From positions 62,001 to 126,000 of the forward strand of contig NJBM01000004.1 of assembly GCA_005223045.1 (NCBI GenBank): DNA of 64,000 nt, in the 5' to 3' direction. The position numbers and the translations under genes are program-made. This DNA is from Planctomycetes bacterium B3_Pla (GTDB lineage Bacteria > Planctomycetota > Phycisphaerae > Sedimentisphaerales > Anaerobacaceae). Below the pieces are notes generated by a model. The model was not told the origin of the DNA, searched no databases, and saw only the letters and a list, made by a program, of their open reading frames with translations. Shown piece by piece: positions 52,608 to 61,691 of the stretch. The first letter of the stretch is position 1. Each line of letters opens with the position of its first letter.

Positions 52608-53975
52608 ATGTATGGAATGACGAGAATTAAATGTGTGGTTCTCCAGCTAATGTTAGTCAATATTCTGACGGCTTTTGTCTGCTGTGCGGAGGGCAACGAT
52701 TTTGCCTGTTTCAATACCAAAGACGTTGGAAAGCCGGATGCCAATGTGCCGCTCATTCGGCCCTGGAAGATCGTTGATCTCGATGCGGAGTATGGCGGGC
52801 AGTGGGTGGTGGCAGGCGACGTGGACGCCGATGGTGTAGTCGAGATTGTCAGTGCCGAGAACTTCAATGAAGGCGACGTGCACTATACCAGCACGGCTGT
52901 CGCTCAAAATCTGGACGGATCGGTTTTGTGGCGTTGGGGCGAGCCGAACGTTGGACGAAAGAACTGGCACCACGATGTTGCCTGCCAGATCCACGATTGG
53001 AACGGCGACGGCAGGAAAGATGTTGTTCTTTGCACCAAAGGTTTTCTTGTCGAGATTGACGGGGCCACCGGCCGGGAACTTAGACGAATACATATCGCCG
53101 AGGACGCCACCGACTGCCTGGTGTTCTGCAACCTCTCCGGCGGCAAGAATCCTGCCGATGTGCTCGTCAAAGACAGATACCGCCGGATCTGGGCCTACAA
53201 CCAACAAGGCAAACTGCTCTGGACGGTCGAGCAGCCCGGCGGATTCAAGACTGCTCACCAACCCCGGCCAATCGACATAGACGGCGACGGGCGCGACGAG
53301 ATTATGGCCGGCTACTCATTGCTGAACCATGATGGTTCCGTCCGCTGGGTTTTTGAGTCCGGAAAGGTGGATCAGTCAAAGGGGCACCTCGATTGTGCTC
53401 GCGTTCTGCGTCAAGGCGCATCTCCCGAAGACTTTCGCATCGTACTGACCTGCTGTGGCGCCAACAATGTTGCGCTCGTGGATGGCAACGGAAGAGTGTT
53501 GTGGGAAGTATCCGGGTATCATTTCGAATCCGTGGATGTTGGGCACGTCATACCGAATCATGCCGGCCGTCACATTGTTGTCGATATCGACCATCAACCC
53601 TACGGCAAGAGTCCGGTCTGGGTGCTGGATGAGAATGGCAAGCGCCTCGGCCGGATTGTGACCGATTACAGCCGGCACCATTGCCTGCTGGATTGGACAG
53701 GCGACGGGATTGACGAAATCATGGTGGCACACAAGAGCGGAATCTATAACAGCCGCGGCGTGCGCATCGGCACATTCGGCACGCCGGGCCTCGATTCGGT
53801 TGCCGGCAAGAGAAAATATGAAAAGAGCATGCTTATCGGCGATATGACGGGCGACGGAATAGCTGATGTTATCATAGCCACTCCTCATACTGTTTATATC
53901 TACAAAAATGAAAACGGCAAAAAACCCGACAGGCCCGTCCCTCTCGGGACCGAATTTAACTTTACACTGTATTAA
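52608..53975 (+). CDS. Secreted FG-GAP/VCBS-type propeller, rhamnogalacturonan-lyase-like
   Basis: ATG 52608 (ribosome-binding site GAGGAG) gives 455 residues with a signal peptide (TRIKCVVLQLMLVNILTAFV); an upstream frame start at 52530 lies inside the cytochrome gene. At least five calcium-loop-like repeats are seen: GDVDADGVVEIV, DWNGDGRKDVV, DIDGDGRDEIMAGY, DWTGDGIDEIM, DMTGDGIADVI. These are blades of an FG-GAP/VCBS propeller. The pattern resembles family 11 rhamnogalacturonan lyases, but I cannot confirm catalytic residues. It is 16 bp after the cytochrome gene and in the same operon as a sulfatase and a GH105 enzyme. Confidence 0.75.
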   Translation: MYGMTRIKCVVLQLMLVNILTAFVCCAEGNDFACFNTKDVGKPDANVPLIRPWKIVDLDAEYGGQWVVAGDVDADGVVEIVSAENFNEGDVHYTSTAVAQNLDGSVLWRWGEPNVGRKNWHHDVACQIHDWNGDGRKDVVLCTKGFLVEIDGATGRELRRIHIAEDATDCLVFCNLSGGKNPADVLVKDRYRRIWAYNQQGKLLWTVEQPGGFKTAHQPRPIDIDGDGRDEIMAGYSLLNHDGSVRWVFESGKVDQSKGHLDCARVLRQGASPEDFRIVLTCCGANNVALVDGNGRVLWEVSGYHFESVDVGHVIPNHAGRHIVVDIDHQPYGKSPVWVLDENGKRLGRIVTDYSRHHCLLDWTGDGIDEIMVAHKSGIYNSRGVRIGTFGTPGLDSVAGKRKYEKSMLIGDMTGDGIADVIIATPHTVYIYKNENGKKPDRPVPLGTEFNFTLY

Positions 53976-54020
53976 CTTCGTCGTCTGAAGGCAAACGGCC
54001 ACAAATGAAAGGGGCTATCC

Positions 54021-55670
54021 ATGCTCAAAAGAACAACTCGGCGAGATTTTCTAAAGACTCTTGGAGTTGCGTCTTTCGCCGCTATCGCTGGTCCAGGCTG
54101 CATGAGCGGCAAGAAAAAGCTTTCTAAAAAATCCTCGATGCCGAATATCGTGTTCATTCTTACCGACGATCTGGGTTACGGCGATGTTGGCTGCTACAAT
54201 CCTGAATCAAAGATTCCAACGCCCAACTTAGACAAACTGGCCTATGAAGGTATCCGTTTTACCGACGCTCATAGTCCTGCCACGGTCTGCACACCCAGCC
54301 GGTACAGCTTGATGACCGGGCGCATGGCCTTCCGTACAGGCAAAGGCTCGAGGGTGTTCGAGGGTACGGGCGGACCGAGCTTGATTGAAGAATCGCGGCT
54401 CACTTTGGGCGGGATGCTTCAAAACTGCGGCTACACAACCGCAATGTACGGGAAATGGCACATCGGCCTGACCTGGAAGGATTCGAAAGGTAAGAGAATC
54501 AAACAGGGCGGCAAGGAGGGTGTTGCACAAATAGACTACGACAAAAGTGTCCCCATCCCCGACGCGCCCATTCATCGGGGCTTCGATTATTTCTTCGGAA
54601 CTCCCAACTGCCCGACTACCGACGCACTCTATGTATATATCGACGGGGATGATGTTCCCGTACCGGCAACGAGTCTCCTGGATAAGAGTACGTTGCCCGA
54701 TCACCCCTTTGCCTGGGATTGCGACCAGGGCATGGTCGCGCCGGGCTACGAATTCGAACAAGCCGATTTGCTCTTTCTCGACAAGGGCCTGCAGTTCGTG
54801 AAAAATCATAGAAAGAAGTCACCCGACAAGCCCTTCTTTCTGGTGCTTTCCACGCAGATAGCCCATGCGCCGGCATTTCCTGCGAAGAAGTACAAGGGCA
54901 GCACCGAAGCCGGCCCCCAGGGTGATTTCATCTTCGAAATCGACGCAATAGTGGGTAAAGTCATCGAAGCTCTCGACGGTCACGGCATCGACAACAACAC
55001 GTTGGTAATGTTTTCCAGCGATAATGGCCCGGAGACTGTGCAGACCCATCTTATGCGCAAGCTTTATGACCACGATTCAGCGCGACCCTGGCGCGGCATG
55101 AAGCGCGACGCATGGGAAGGCGGGCACCGGGTGCCTTTCATCGCGCGCTGGCCGGGAAGGATTAAGGCGGGCAGCGTCTCGGATCAAACAATGACGCTTA
55201 CGGATGTGATGGCCACGATGGCGTCGGTGGTAGGCGTCTCACTGCCCGATGATGCTGCCGAAGACAGCTACGACATGCTGCCGGTATTCCTGGGACAGCA
55301 GCAAGAGGATATGCCCGTGCGTCCTTACACCCTGACCCAGAGTTTCCACGGTGAGCTTCAGATTCGGCGCGGTCCTTGGAAGTACCTTGATCACAAGGGC
55401 TCGGGAGGAAACAACTACGACAAAAACCGTATCCTTAAAGCCTACAAGCTGCCCGAGTTGGCGCCCAATGCGGTGGGGCAACTCTACAACCTCCAGACCG
55501 ATCCCGGTGAAACCACTAACCTTTTCTATAAACGCCTGGACATCGCCAAGGAACTGAAGTGGCTCCTGGAAGCCTCGAAGCGGAGCGGACGAAGCGCTCC
55601 GTTGGGCAGAATCCCATCGTCAATTGGAATAAGAGGAGCCGGGCAATTAGTAAAACGGGAACCATCGTGA
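54021..55670 (+). CDS. Tat-exported sulfatase
   Basis: This 549-residue sulfatase has a twin-arginine leader (TTRRDFLKTLGVASFAAIAG); a Cys (PGCMSG) could allow lipidation. Motifs are NIVFILTDDLGYGDVGCYN, formylglycine site CTPSR in ATVCTPSRYSLMTGRMAF, GKWHIGL and VMFSSDNGPE. The ribosome-binding site is GAAAGGGGC. It is longer than most family members because of a loop of about 70 residues between GKWHIGL and the pyrimidine-like GFDYFFGTPNCP. Third gene of the operon; the next gene starts 14 bp after its stop. Confidence 0.92.
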   Translation: MLKRTTRRDFLKTLGVASFAAIAGPGCMSGKKKLSKKSSMPNIVFILTDDLGYGDVGCYNPESKIPTPNLDKLAYEGIRFTDAHSPATVCTPSRYSLMTGRMAFRTGKGSRVFEGTGGPSLIEESRLTLGGMLQNCGYTTAMYGKWHIGLTWKDSKGKRIKQGGKEGVAQIDYDKSVPIPDAPIHRGFDYFFGTPNCPTTDALYVYIDGDDVPVPATSLLDKSTLPDHPFAWDCDQGMVAPGYEFEQADLLFLDKGLQFVKNHRKKSPDKPFFLVLSTQIAHAPAFPAKKYKGSTEAGPQGDFIFEIDAIVGKVIEALDGHGIDNNTLVMFSSDNGPETVQTHLMRKLYDHDSARPWRGMKRDAWEGGHRVPFIARWPGRIKAGSVSDQTMTLTDVMATMASVVGVSLPDDAAEDSYDMLPVFLGQQQEDMPVRPYTLTQSFHGELQIRRGPWKYLDHKGSGGNNYDKNRILKAYKLPELAPNAVGQLYNLQTDPGETTNLFYKRLDIAKELKWLLEASKRSGRSAPLGRIPSSIGIRGAGQLVKREPS

Positions 55671-55684
55671 ATAAGGAGGAGAAC

Positions 55685-57340
55685 ATGAGAACTTTATCAC
55701 GACTCATCCTCACCTTTACCGTCCTGCTGTGGACTTGCGAAGCGAAAGGGAATAATGCAAATGAAGCAAATAAGACTGGAGCAGGCGCCGTCACGGCGCA
55801 TTCCCGCGGTCTGCACGGCTACATTGGCTATAGTGCATCCCGACCGCCGGACCGCTCCGCTTATAGCGCGGGCATGGGGTTTTATTCCGCTGTCTGGCCG
55901 CTGATTGCCAAACCTATTGCCCACTTTCAGATCGGTCTGCCCAGCGCCTGGATAACACCGGACAACTCAGACAATAAGGATACTCCGCTGGCTCCGGTCG
56001 GAACTCATGCCAGGGACAACTGGCCGAAACGGGGTCCCACCTGGGCAAGCGTATTTCAGACCGTCGAGGGAGGTCTTGGATATTGGGCGCGAAACCGGTT
56101 CCGATACGGGCCTCCGAAATTCAGCATGAACGCCACGCCCCAATGCTATGATTATGAGGTCGGCTCGCCCGGATGGTCGTTTTTCTATAGCAGCGAAGCT
56201 TTGCCGGATGATCGACTGGGTATCGCCCAACTGAGCAACCGGCTGCTCATTCCGCCGGACGCGCTGCCTTTCGAGGGCAATCCCAACGGCAAGTTCCTGG
56301 GCTACGCTTACATGGCCCTGCCCTTTACCGAGCCGACCACCGGGGACCCTCCCACCGGAGACCAGGCCTGGACGTGTTTCCTAAGCGCCGCCAACTTCAA
56401 AGGACCGATGGCCTATTACATCCCGGAGACCTGGAGCAAAATCGGCAAGCTGTTCAATTATCCGTTTATCTATGGAAGGGGACTCGACGCCCGGCCCGGT
56501 AGAATGGGCGGTGGCGCCATGGAGATCAACACTGTGCCGCGTTTCGAGTCCAAAGACTCAAAAGGCGTCGTTTATTCTAAGTTGCCGAAGTTACAGTTTC
56601 CGGTGGATGGCCGGGGAAGAACCCTGCTGGTTCAGGATGTGACATATTACTCTAAGGCGGCGCTTTACGATGCGTTCAAGGCATGGCGGGACGGAGGCCC
56701 GGCGTGCTCGGGACGATTTGACGAGAAGGGCGCCTGGAAATCGACGCTGAAGACGCGCACACCGCATTTCGATCAGGCCGGCAAGAGAATGACCGGCATC
56801 GAGAAGGTCTTTGACACCAGGGTATTTGAAAGCAATGTTTGGGGTCTGGAGTGGTACGACGGCACTGCCGGTGCCAATGGCTATTTCCCACAGTACTTCA
56901 AGCACGTCGGCGACGAGCGCCTGGCGGTATCGGCCGCGGAGCTGCCCGCCGAGACGCAGCTCGTGACCAGGGAGTTCAAATTGGCGGATCGGGGCCGGCC
57001 CTATACCTCGCCGACCGGCGGCGCATGGGGCAATCCAGGCCCGAAACGCGGTCCCTACAAGGTCGATCTTGCAGATGGCTCGACCGTCACCTACTGTTGG
57101 TATCGTTTTGTCGATCAGCCGTCTTTCCAACAATACAAGTGGAGCGAGGGCAAGAAGGCGAAATTGCAGTCCTTCGTCGAAAAAATTCACGCCAACTGGC
57201 CGATTGACACCGACTACATGGCGCCGCCCGGCAGCGGAACGCTGGCGTCGCTCGACCCGGCCCTGCTGGTGACACCGCCCGAGGGTCTCGATGTTGGGTA
57301 TGTACCCATCGTGACACGGCAGGAAGGCGCCGGGCGGTAA
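55685..57340 (+). CDS. Unknown secreted protein in the sulfatase/GH105 operon
   Basis: ATG 55685 has AAGGAGGAG just upstream and starts a signal peptide (MRTLSRLILTFTVLLWTCEA), giving 551 residues; the frame opens at 55559 inside the sulfatase. I do not recognise a family. The sequence is rich in aromatic and Gly/Pro residues (GFYSAVWPLIAKPIAHFQIG; GGLGYWARNRFRYGPPKF; MGGGAMEINTVPRF), with a C-terminal GGAWGNPGPKRGPYKVDLAD. It has few charged repeats and no membrane anchor besides the leader. The context (lyase-like propeller, sulfatase, GH105) suggests a glycan-binding or glycan-cleaving secreted protein; this is inference only. Confidence 0.75.
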   Translation: MRTLSRLILTFTVLLWTCEAKGNNANEANKTGAGAVTAHSRGLHGYIGYSASRPPDRSAYSAGMGFYSAVWPLIAKPIAHFQIGLPSAWITPDNSDNKDTPLAPVGTHARDNWPKRGPTWASVFQTVEGGLGYWARNRFRYGPPKFSMNATPQCYDYEVGSPGWSFFYSSEALPDDRLGIAQLSNRLLIPPDALPFEGNPNGKFLGYAYMALPFTEPTTGDPPTGDQAWTCFLSAANFKGPMAYYIPETWSKIGKLFNYPFIYGRGLDARPGRMGGGAMEINTVPRFESKDSKGVVYSKLPKLQFPVDGRGRTLLVQDVTYYSKAALYDAFKAWRDGGPACSGRFDEKGAWKSTLKTRTPHFDQAGKRMTGIEKVFDTRVFESNVWGLEWYDGTAGANGYFPQYFKHVGDERLAVSAAELPAETQLVTREFKLADRGRPYTSPTGGAWGNPGPKRGPYKVDLADGSTVTYCWYRFVDQPSFQQYKWSEGKKAKLQSFVEKIHANWPIDTDYMAPPGSGTLASLDPALLVTPPEGLDVGYVPIVTRQEGAGR

Positions 57341-57382
57341 TACCGACGACGTTCGGCAAAGACAAAGTGTGGGAGTAATAAC

Positions 57383-58591
57383 ATGAGGTATTCAATTCTT
57401 GTGTTTCTGATTCTCTTGTTGGTTATGTCCGGCAGTTTCGGCCAAACACCGGCTCGCGAGATACTGGTTCGTTGGTATCCTGCCACACTCGAAAAACCGG
57501 GACTCGTGGATGTCACGCTTGGGCCTGTCAAAGGCAAGGCTTTGCTGTGCGGCGCAATTCTCGAATCCGTGGGCGACGATGTCTTCTCAAGACAGAAGAT
57601 TATCTCAATAATGAACGGGGTTAATCGCTATCAAGTCGAACATCCCTGGAAAGAGACCGACCGTAACTGGATCCGCGCAACCTACTACACGGGCGTTATG
57701 GCGTTCTACGACGCAACGAAGGATGCCAAACTTCTCGATCAGGCCGTGAAATGGGCGCAGAAGCACGAATGGCAACCCGGCAATGAACGCTCCGGCAGCA
57801 ATATCCTGACTTGCGGGCAAACCTACCTTAAAATCTATTTCCTAAAGAAAGACCCCGCTATGATTGCGCCGTTAATCGAGTGGGTCAATTCCGGCAAACC
57901 CAATGCTCCTTCAGGCCGGCCGGTCTGGTATCTTGAAGCGGGCCGGCGCTATGCCGATTCGTTGTACGTTGGCCCGCCGACGCTGGCGATGCTGAGCAGA
58001 GCAACGGGTGACGAGAAGTACCTTGAGTACATGCATGCGATGTATTGGGACGTGGCGGATTTGTTGTTTGATGGCAGGTATGGCTTTTTCTATCGTGACA
58101 AGAGGTTCGTTGACACCAGGAGCGCCAGCGGCAGGAAAGTGTTCTGGTCGAGAGGCAACGGCTGGGTGATTGCCGGGATACCGAGAATTCTGGAATATCT
58201 CCCTGAAGATGATCCCTTCTATGCCAGATACGTCAACCTGCTGAAGACTATGGCCGCGTCAATCGCCGACGTGCAGGGCAAAGATGGTTTATGGCGAACC
58301 AACCTCGGCGATCCTAACGAATATCCCGCCCCTGAGACCAGCGGGACAGCGTTCTTCACGTACGCCATCACCTGGGGAATTAACAACGGAATCCTCGAAA
58401 GAGAGAAGTATCTTCCCGTTGCCAGGAAGGCGTGGACCGGCCTGGTCAATTCGGTCCACCCGGACGGCAAGCTCGGCTGGGTGCAGCCAGTGGGCGATCA
58501 GCCGAGAGCAGTGGAGAGCCAGATGACTCACGAATACGCAGTGGGTGCGTTCTTGCTGGCAGGCAGCCAAATGCTCAGGCTTCAAAAGTAA
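57383..58591 (+). CDS. Secreted GH105/GH88-like unsaturated glucuronyl or rhamnogalacturonyl hydrolase
   Basis: This 402-residue protein has a signal peptide (MRYSILVFLILLLVMSGSFG). It has the (alpha/alpha)6-barrel repeats of GH105/GH88: NWIRATYYTGVMAFYDAT, LTCGQTYLKIYF, YADSLYVGPPTLAMLSR with the probable catalytic Asp, KVFWSRGNGWVIAGI, and TSGTAFFTYAITWGINNG. These enzymes hydrate unsaturated sugars left by polysaccharide lyases. Together with the propeller protein it suggests breakdown of a uronate-containing polymer such as rhamnogalacturonan or ulvan. Last gene of the operon, 42 bp after the unknown gene. Confidence 0.9.
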   Translation: MRYSILVFLILLLVMSGSFGQTPAREILVRWYPATLEKPGLVDVTLGPVKGKALLCGAILESVGDDVFSRQKIISIMNGVNRYQVEHPWKETDRNWIRATYYTGVMAFYDATKDAKLLDQAVKWAQKHEWQPGNERSGSNILTCGQTYLKIYFLKKDPAMIAPLIEWVNSGKPNAPSGRPVWYLEAGRRYADSLYVGPPTLAMLSRATGDEKYLEYMHAMYWDVADLLFDGRYGFFYRDKRFVDTRSASGRKVFWSRGNGWVIAGIPRILEYLPEDDPFYARYVNLLKTMAASIADVQGKDGLWRTNLGDPNEYPAPETSGTAFFTYAITWGINNGILEREKYLPVARKAWTGLVNSVHPDGKLGWVQPVGDQPRAVESQMTHEYAVGAFLLAGSQMLRLQK

Positions 58592-58720
58592 CCGATGAGC
58601 GTGGTTGACAACGAGAACCAAGCAGGCAGACCGAATCCGTATCCGGTTACAGAGACGTGCGCGATATGTTATTGCGAAAAATCCAACTAACCGACAAGCA
58701 ACACAAACAATATGATGCAT

Positions 58721-58747
58721 GAAGGCCCCGTCCTCGGCAGGACCTTC
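58721..58747 (-). terminator. Terminator hairpin of the cold-shock gene
   Basis: On the minus strand GAAGGTCC and GGGCCTTC pair over 8 bp with one G-U pair, starting about 25 bp after the csp stop. No long U-run follows, so this is a moderate call. Confidence 0.45.
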
Positions 58748-58772
58748 CGACTCTTTCAAGCCTTGCTGTTTG

Positions 58773-58976
58773 TTAGCCCGGAACCACGTTGGTCGCACAG
58801 GGACCTTTCTTGCCCTGTCCGATCTCGAAGTCGACCTTCTGGCCTTCATCGAGCGTTGCATAACCCGTTGTCTTAATTTCCGAGTGATGGACAAACAAGT
58901 CCTCACTGCCGTCATCGGGGACTATGAACCCAAATCCCTTGCTCGAATTGAACCATTTTACTGTACCTGCAGCCAC
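58773..58976 (-). CDS. csp: Cold-shock protein (CspA family)
   Basis: A complete 67-residue single OB-fold protein with both RNA-binding motifs, KGFGFI (RNP1) and DLFVHHS (RNP2), and the usual start [15 protein letters not shown]. The start is GTG at 58976 with GGGAG eight bases upstream. It binds single-stranded nucleic acid in the cytoplasm and acts as an RNA chaperone. The protein is acidic and full length. Confidence 0.96.
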   Translation of the reverse strand: MAAGTVKWFNSSKGFGFIVPDDGSEDLFVHHSEIKTTGYATLDEGQKVDFEIGQGKKGPCATNVVPG

Positions 58977-59330
58977 TTGTACTTCTCCCTGGCCCGAAAA
59001 AAGGCCAACTAAATAATGCCTCTGATATTACGTTTGCCGGGAGCATACTCTTGAGGCACGAAAGAGCATACGCCGTAAACGCCCTAATATAAGGGATGGG
59101 GCCGCGAATATCCAACAAGAAATAAATAAAATAAGTCACTTCAGGCAGGGCAAATCAGAAGCACGGTCCAGAGGCACACGAGCACAGAGGATCGACGATG
59201 GACGATGGATGTGTCGTCCTTCGTCCCTCGCCACTTGTCCTTATGTGCCTTTGTTTTGTTCAAACAAACTCGGCGCTTTGCCTGTATAATACAAAAGCAG
59301 TGTTATTGTGCAAGATCAAGGGGTGCAGGT
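58977..59330. other. Divergent intergenic region (csp leader, MsrBA upstream)
   Basis: About 350 bp with no gene. It holds the probable long 5' leader of csp on one side and the upstream region of the MsrB-MsrA gene on the other. Several short inverted repeats are visible but none is distinctive. No clear promoter was found for the latter. Confidence 0.4.
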
Positions 59331-60821
59331 ATGAAAATGAAAAAGCATTTGTGTGTCCTGCAGTTGTTGCTGCTTTCATTTCTTTCTGTCGCAGTCTTGA
59401 AAGGCAGTGTTGCAGAGCAGCCGTCCGGCGCCGGGGCAAAGGCTGAAAAACCGGCCTGGATTGTGTTGATAGATGATTTCTCGCCTAAGAGTCCAAGCAA
59501 AAAGTCCACAACTAAGTGGCAGTTTGTTGCCGATCGTGCGAGGGCAGGGCGTTCCGAAGGGAAAGTGGCATTGGTAGAACACGACGGCCGCTCATGTCTG
59601 CATTTGACCGGCTCGGACTCGGCAAAGAACAACGCGGGATTCATCCAGGCCAGGGCCGGACTTGCCTCAAGAAACAGGAATTTCGACGCCGGCGCGTTCA
59701 GCGGCGTCAGCCTGCGTCTCAAGGGCAATGGCCGGCCGTATGCGATTGCCCTAAGAACGGCGGATACCCGGCTGCGCTGGCAGTCCTACCAGGCCTCCTT
59801 TCCGACAAACGGAAAATGGCAGGACATCAAGATCCCCTTCACACGCTTTAGGCCGGTATCTTTGAGAACACCGCTCAATACAAATGCACTAAGAAGCATC
59901 GCCGTCGTGGCGGCGACAAAACAGTCCAGCGCAGACATCTTCATTGACGAGATTGCCTTCTATGGGGACCGGAAAATGCACAGGAAATTAACTCCCGCAG
60001 AAGAACGGGTCATCATCCACAAGGGCACGGAGCGGCCCTTTACCGGCGAGTACAACAATCATTACGAAAATGGCATCTACACCTGCAGGCGGTGCGGCAC
60101 AAAGCTCTATGAGTCGTCCTCCAAGTTCAAGTCAGGCTGCGGCTGGCCCAGCTTTGACGACGAAGTGCCGGGAGCGGTCAGGAGGCTGCCCGACAAAGAC
60201 GGGATTCGCACCGAGATTACCTGCGCCAAGTGCGGCGGGCATCTCGGCCACGTATTTGCCGGCGAGGGTTACACTCCCAAGAACATCCGCCATTGCGTCA
60301 ATTCGATATCGCTGGATTTCGTTGCCGCCGAAGAAATCAAGACAGAGCGGGCGATCTTCGCTTCAGGCTGTTTTTGGGGAACCGAGTATCATCTCCAGAG
60401 GGCGCCCGGCGTCATTTCCACCACGGTCGGCTACACCGGAGGCCGCACCGCAAACCCGACCTACAAACAGGTCTGCACAGACAGGACCGGCCACGCCGAG
60501 GCGGTCGAAGTCATTTTCGACCCGGCCAGGACAAGCTACGAGAAGCTGGCCAGGCTGTTCTTCGAGACGCATGACTTCACGCAGTTGAACCGCCAGGGGC
60601 CTGACATCGGCAAACAATATCGCTCCGCCGTCTTCTATCTGGACGAAAAGCAAAAGCAAACAACTGAGGAGCTTATCAAAACGCTCAAGCAGAAAGGTTT
60701 CGCCGTAAAGACCGAACTGACCAAAGCAACAAAATTCTGGCCCGCAGAGCTATACCACCAGGACTACTACAACAAAACCGGAAAACTCCCTTACTGCCAC
60801 ATCTACCGAAAGATATTCTGA
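59331..60821 (+). CDS. Secreted CIA30 - MsrB - MsrA fusion protein
   Basis: ATG 59331 gives 496 residues with a signal peptide (MKMKKHLCVLQLLLLSFLSV). Residues about 43-212 form a CIA30-like beta-sandwich (WIVLIDDF; FSGVSLRLKGNGRPYAIAL; DIFIDEIAFYGD). MsrB follows at about 218-332, with zinc ligands Cys252, Cys255, Cys298 and Cys301 and catalytic Cys322 in RHCVNSISLDF. MsrA is at about 340-490 with catalytic Cys347 in ASGCFWGTEYHLQ and a late Cys489. It would reduce both methionine sulfoxide diastereomers in extracytoplasmic proteins and needs an exported thioredoxin-like partner. The CIA30 fusion is unusual. Confidence 0.9.
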   Translation: MKMKKHLCVLQLLLLSFLSVAVLKGSVAEQPSGAGAKAEKPAWIVLIDDFSPKSPSKKSTTKWQFVADRARAGRSEGKVALVEHDGRSCLHLTGSDSAKNNAGFIQARAGLASRNRNFDAGAFSGVSLRLKGNGRPYAIALRTADTRLRWQSYQASFPTNGKWQDIKIPFTRFRPVSLRTPLNTNALRSIAVVAATKQSSADIFIDEIAFYGDRKMHRKLTPAEERVIIHKGTERPFTGEYNNHYENGIYTCRRCGTKLYESSSKFKSGCGWPSFDDEVPGAVRRLPDKDGIRTEITCAKCGGHLGHVFAGEGYTPKNIRHCVNSISLDFVAAEEIKTERAIFASGCFWGTEYHLQRAPGVISTTVGYTGGRTANPTYKQVCTDRTGHAEAVEVIFDPARTSYEKLARLFFETHDFTQLNRQGPDIGKQYRSAVFYLDEKQKQTTEELIKTLKQKGFAVKTELTKATKFWPAELYHQDYYNKTGKLPYCHIYRKIF

Positions 60822-60982
60822 TTCTTCGCGTTCCAACCTCAAAATTCTCAATTCTGCATTCTAAATTCTAAGCTCTCTATCTCTTCCTACACACACAAAT
60901 TCCGAACGTGACTCATAGTCCGTTGATATATCGTCAATATCATGCTTTCTTTGTGCAAAAACAAAAGGTTTGGAGTCTTGCC

Positions 60983-61357
60983 ATGGGAAAAGGACATCCT
61001 CAGATCCAACGGGACGTAGGCAGCCGGATAAGAGAGCTTCGTGAAAAACGAAATCACACACAGGAATCTCTCGCCTTAAAGTCAGGTCTTGACAGAACTT
61101 ACATCAATTCAGTGGAAAATGACAGAAGGAGCAATCACATGCAAAACACAAGATGCGACAAATCGTCTAATCTTACATTGGGTACTCTAAGAATGTTACT
61201 TTCAGAATTGGCATCTGAGATTGGAGAAGATTCGGAAGTCTGGCTATCATGTGATGAAGAAGGGAATGAGTTCTTACCAATGTCTGCAAACCCAGATTTA
61301 ACTATAGCTTATGACAGTCAAGTTAAGAGAGTAATACTCTTCCCAACGCATCGCTAG
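60983..61357 (+). CDS. XRE-family helix-turn-helix regulator
   Basis: ATG 60983 (TTTGGAG upstream) gives 124 residues; the open frame reaches back to 60908. The HTH is RIRELREKRNHTQESLALKS followed by GLDRTYINSVENDRR, the pattern of XRE/C-protein-like regulators. Between the fourth and fifth helices there is an unusual insert (SNHMQNTRCDKSSN). The C-terminal 50 residues (SEVWLSCDEEGNEFL) are unassigned. It is a probable cytoplasmic DNA-binding repressor. It converges with the HNH operon 11 bp away and may control it. Confidence 0.75.
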   Translation: MGKGHPQIQRDVGSRIRELREKRNHTQESLALKSGLDRTYINSVENDRRSNHMQNTRCDKSSNLTLGTLRMLLSELASEIGEDSEVWLSCDEEGNEFLPMSANPDLTIAYDSQVKRVILFPTHR

Positions 61358-61368
61358 GCGACCCTACG

Positions 61369-61602
61369 CTAACCTTCATTTGACACTTGTTCTTCAATTG
61401 TATGAATTATTTCTTCATAACAATCTGCTATATCCTCAGCTTCCCTACTACTCGAACATTCTGCCACCTCATACGGTTCTCGAACAAGCCCTGTCTCTAT
61501 ATGCTCTGCTGTATAGCGCCACACATTCAAATGATGATATAAACCATTCAAAACTTGCGTCACAGCATCGCTTGGCAATTTCAAGGTTATTTCATGTACC
61601 AT
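61369..61602 (-). CDS. Small acidic protein, paralog of the upstream small gene
   Basis: ATG 61602 gives 77 residues; AAGGAG lies eight bases upstream, a better fit than ATG 61608. The sequence reads EITLKLPSDAVTQVLNGLYH, YTAEHIETGLVREPYEVAEC, SREAEDIADCYEEIIHTIEE. It has about twice as many acidic as basic residues. It shares with the 61692 product the order LxLP, GL, W-Y-TA, TG, PY, ECS, EA, A-x-Y-x-x-II-x-IEEQ, so the two are paralogs. No family is recognised. Third gene of an operon with an HNH nuclease; an inhibitor, immunity or DNA-mimic role is speculative. Confidence 0.7.
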   Translation of the reverse strand: MVHEITLKLPSDAVTQVLNGLYHHLNVWRYTAEHIETGLVREPYEVAECSSSREAEDIADCYEEIIHTIEEQVSNEG

Positions 61603-61691
61603 TGACATTTCTCCTTGAGACTCGTCCTTGCGTTGGAATGCATCTTCAAGAGTTTTCTCCCACGAGAACTCTTTGACACGAGGGGAAAGAT

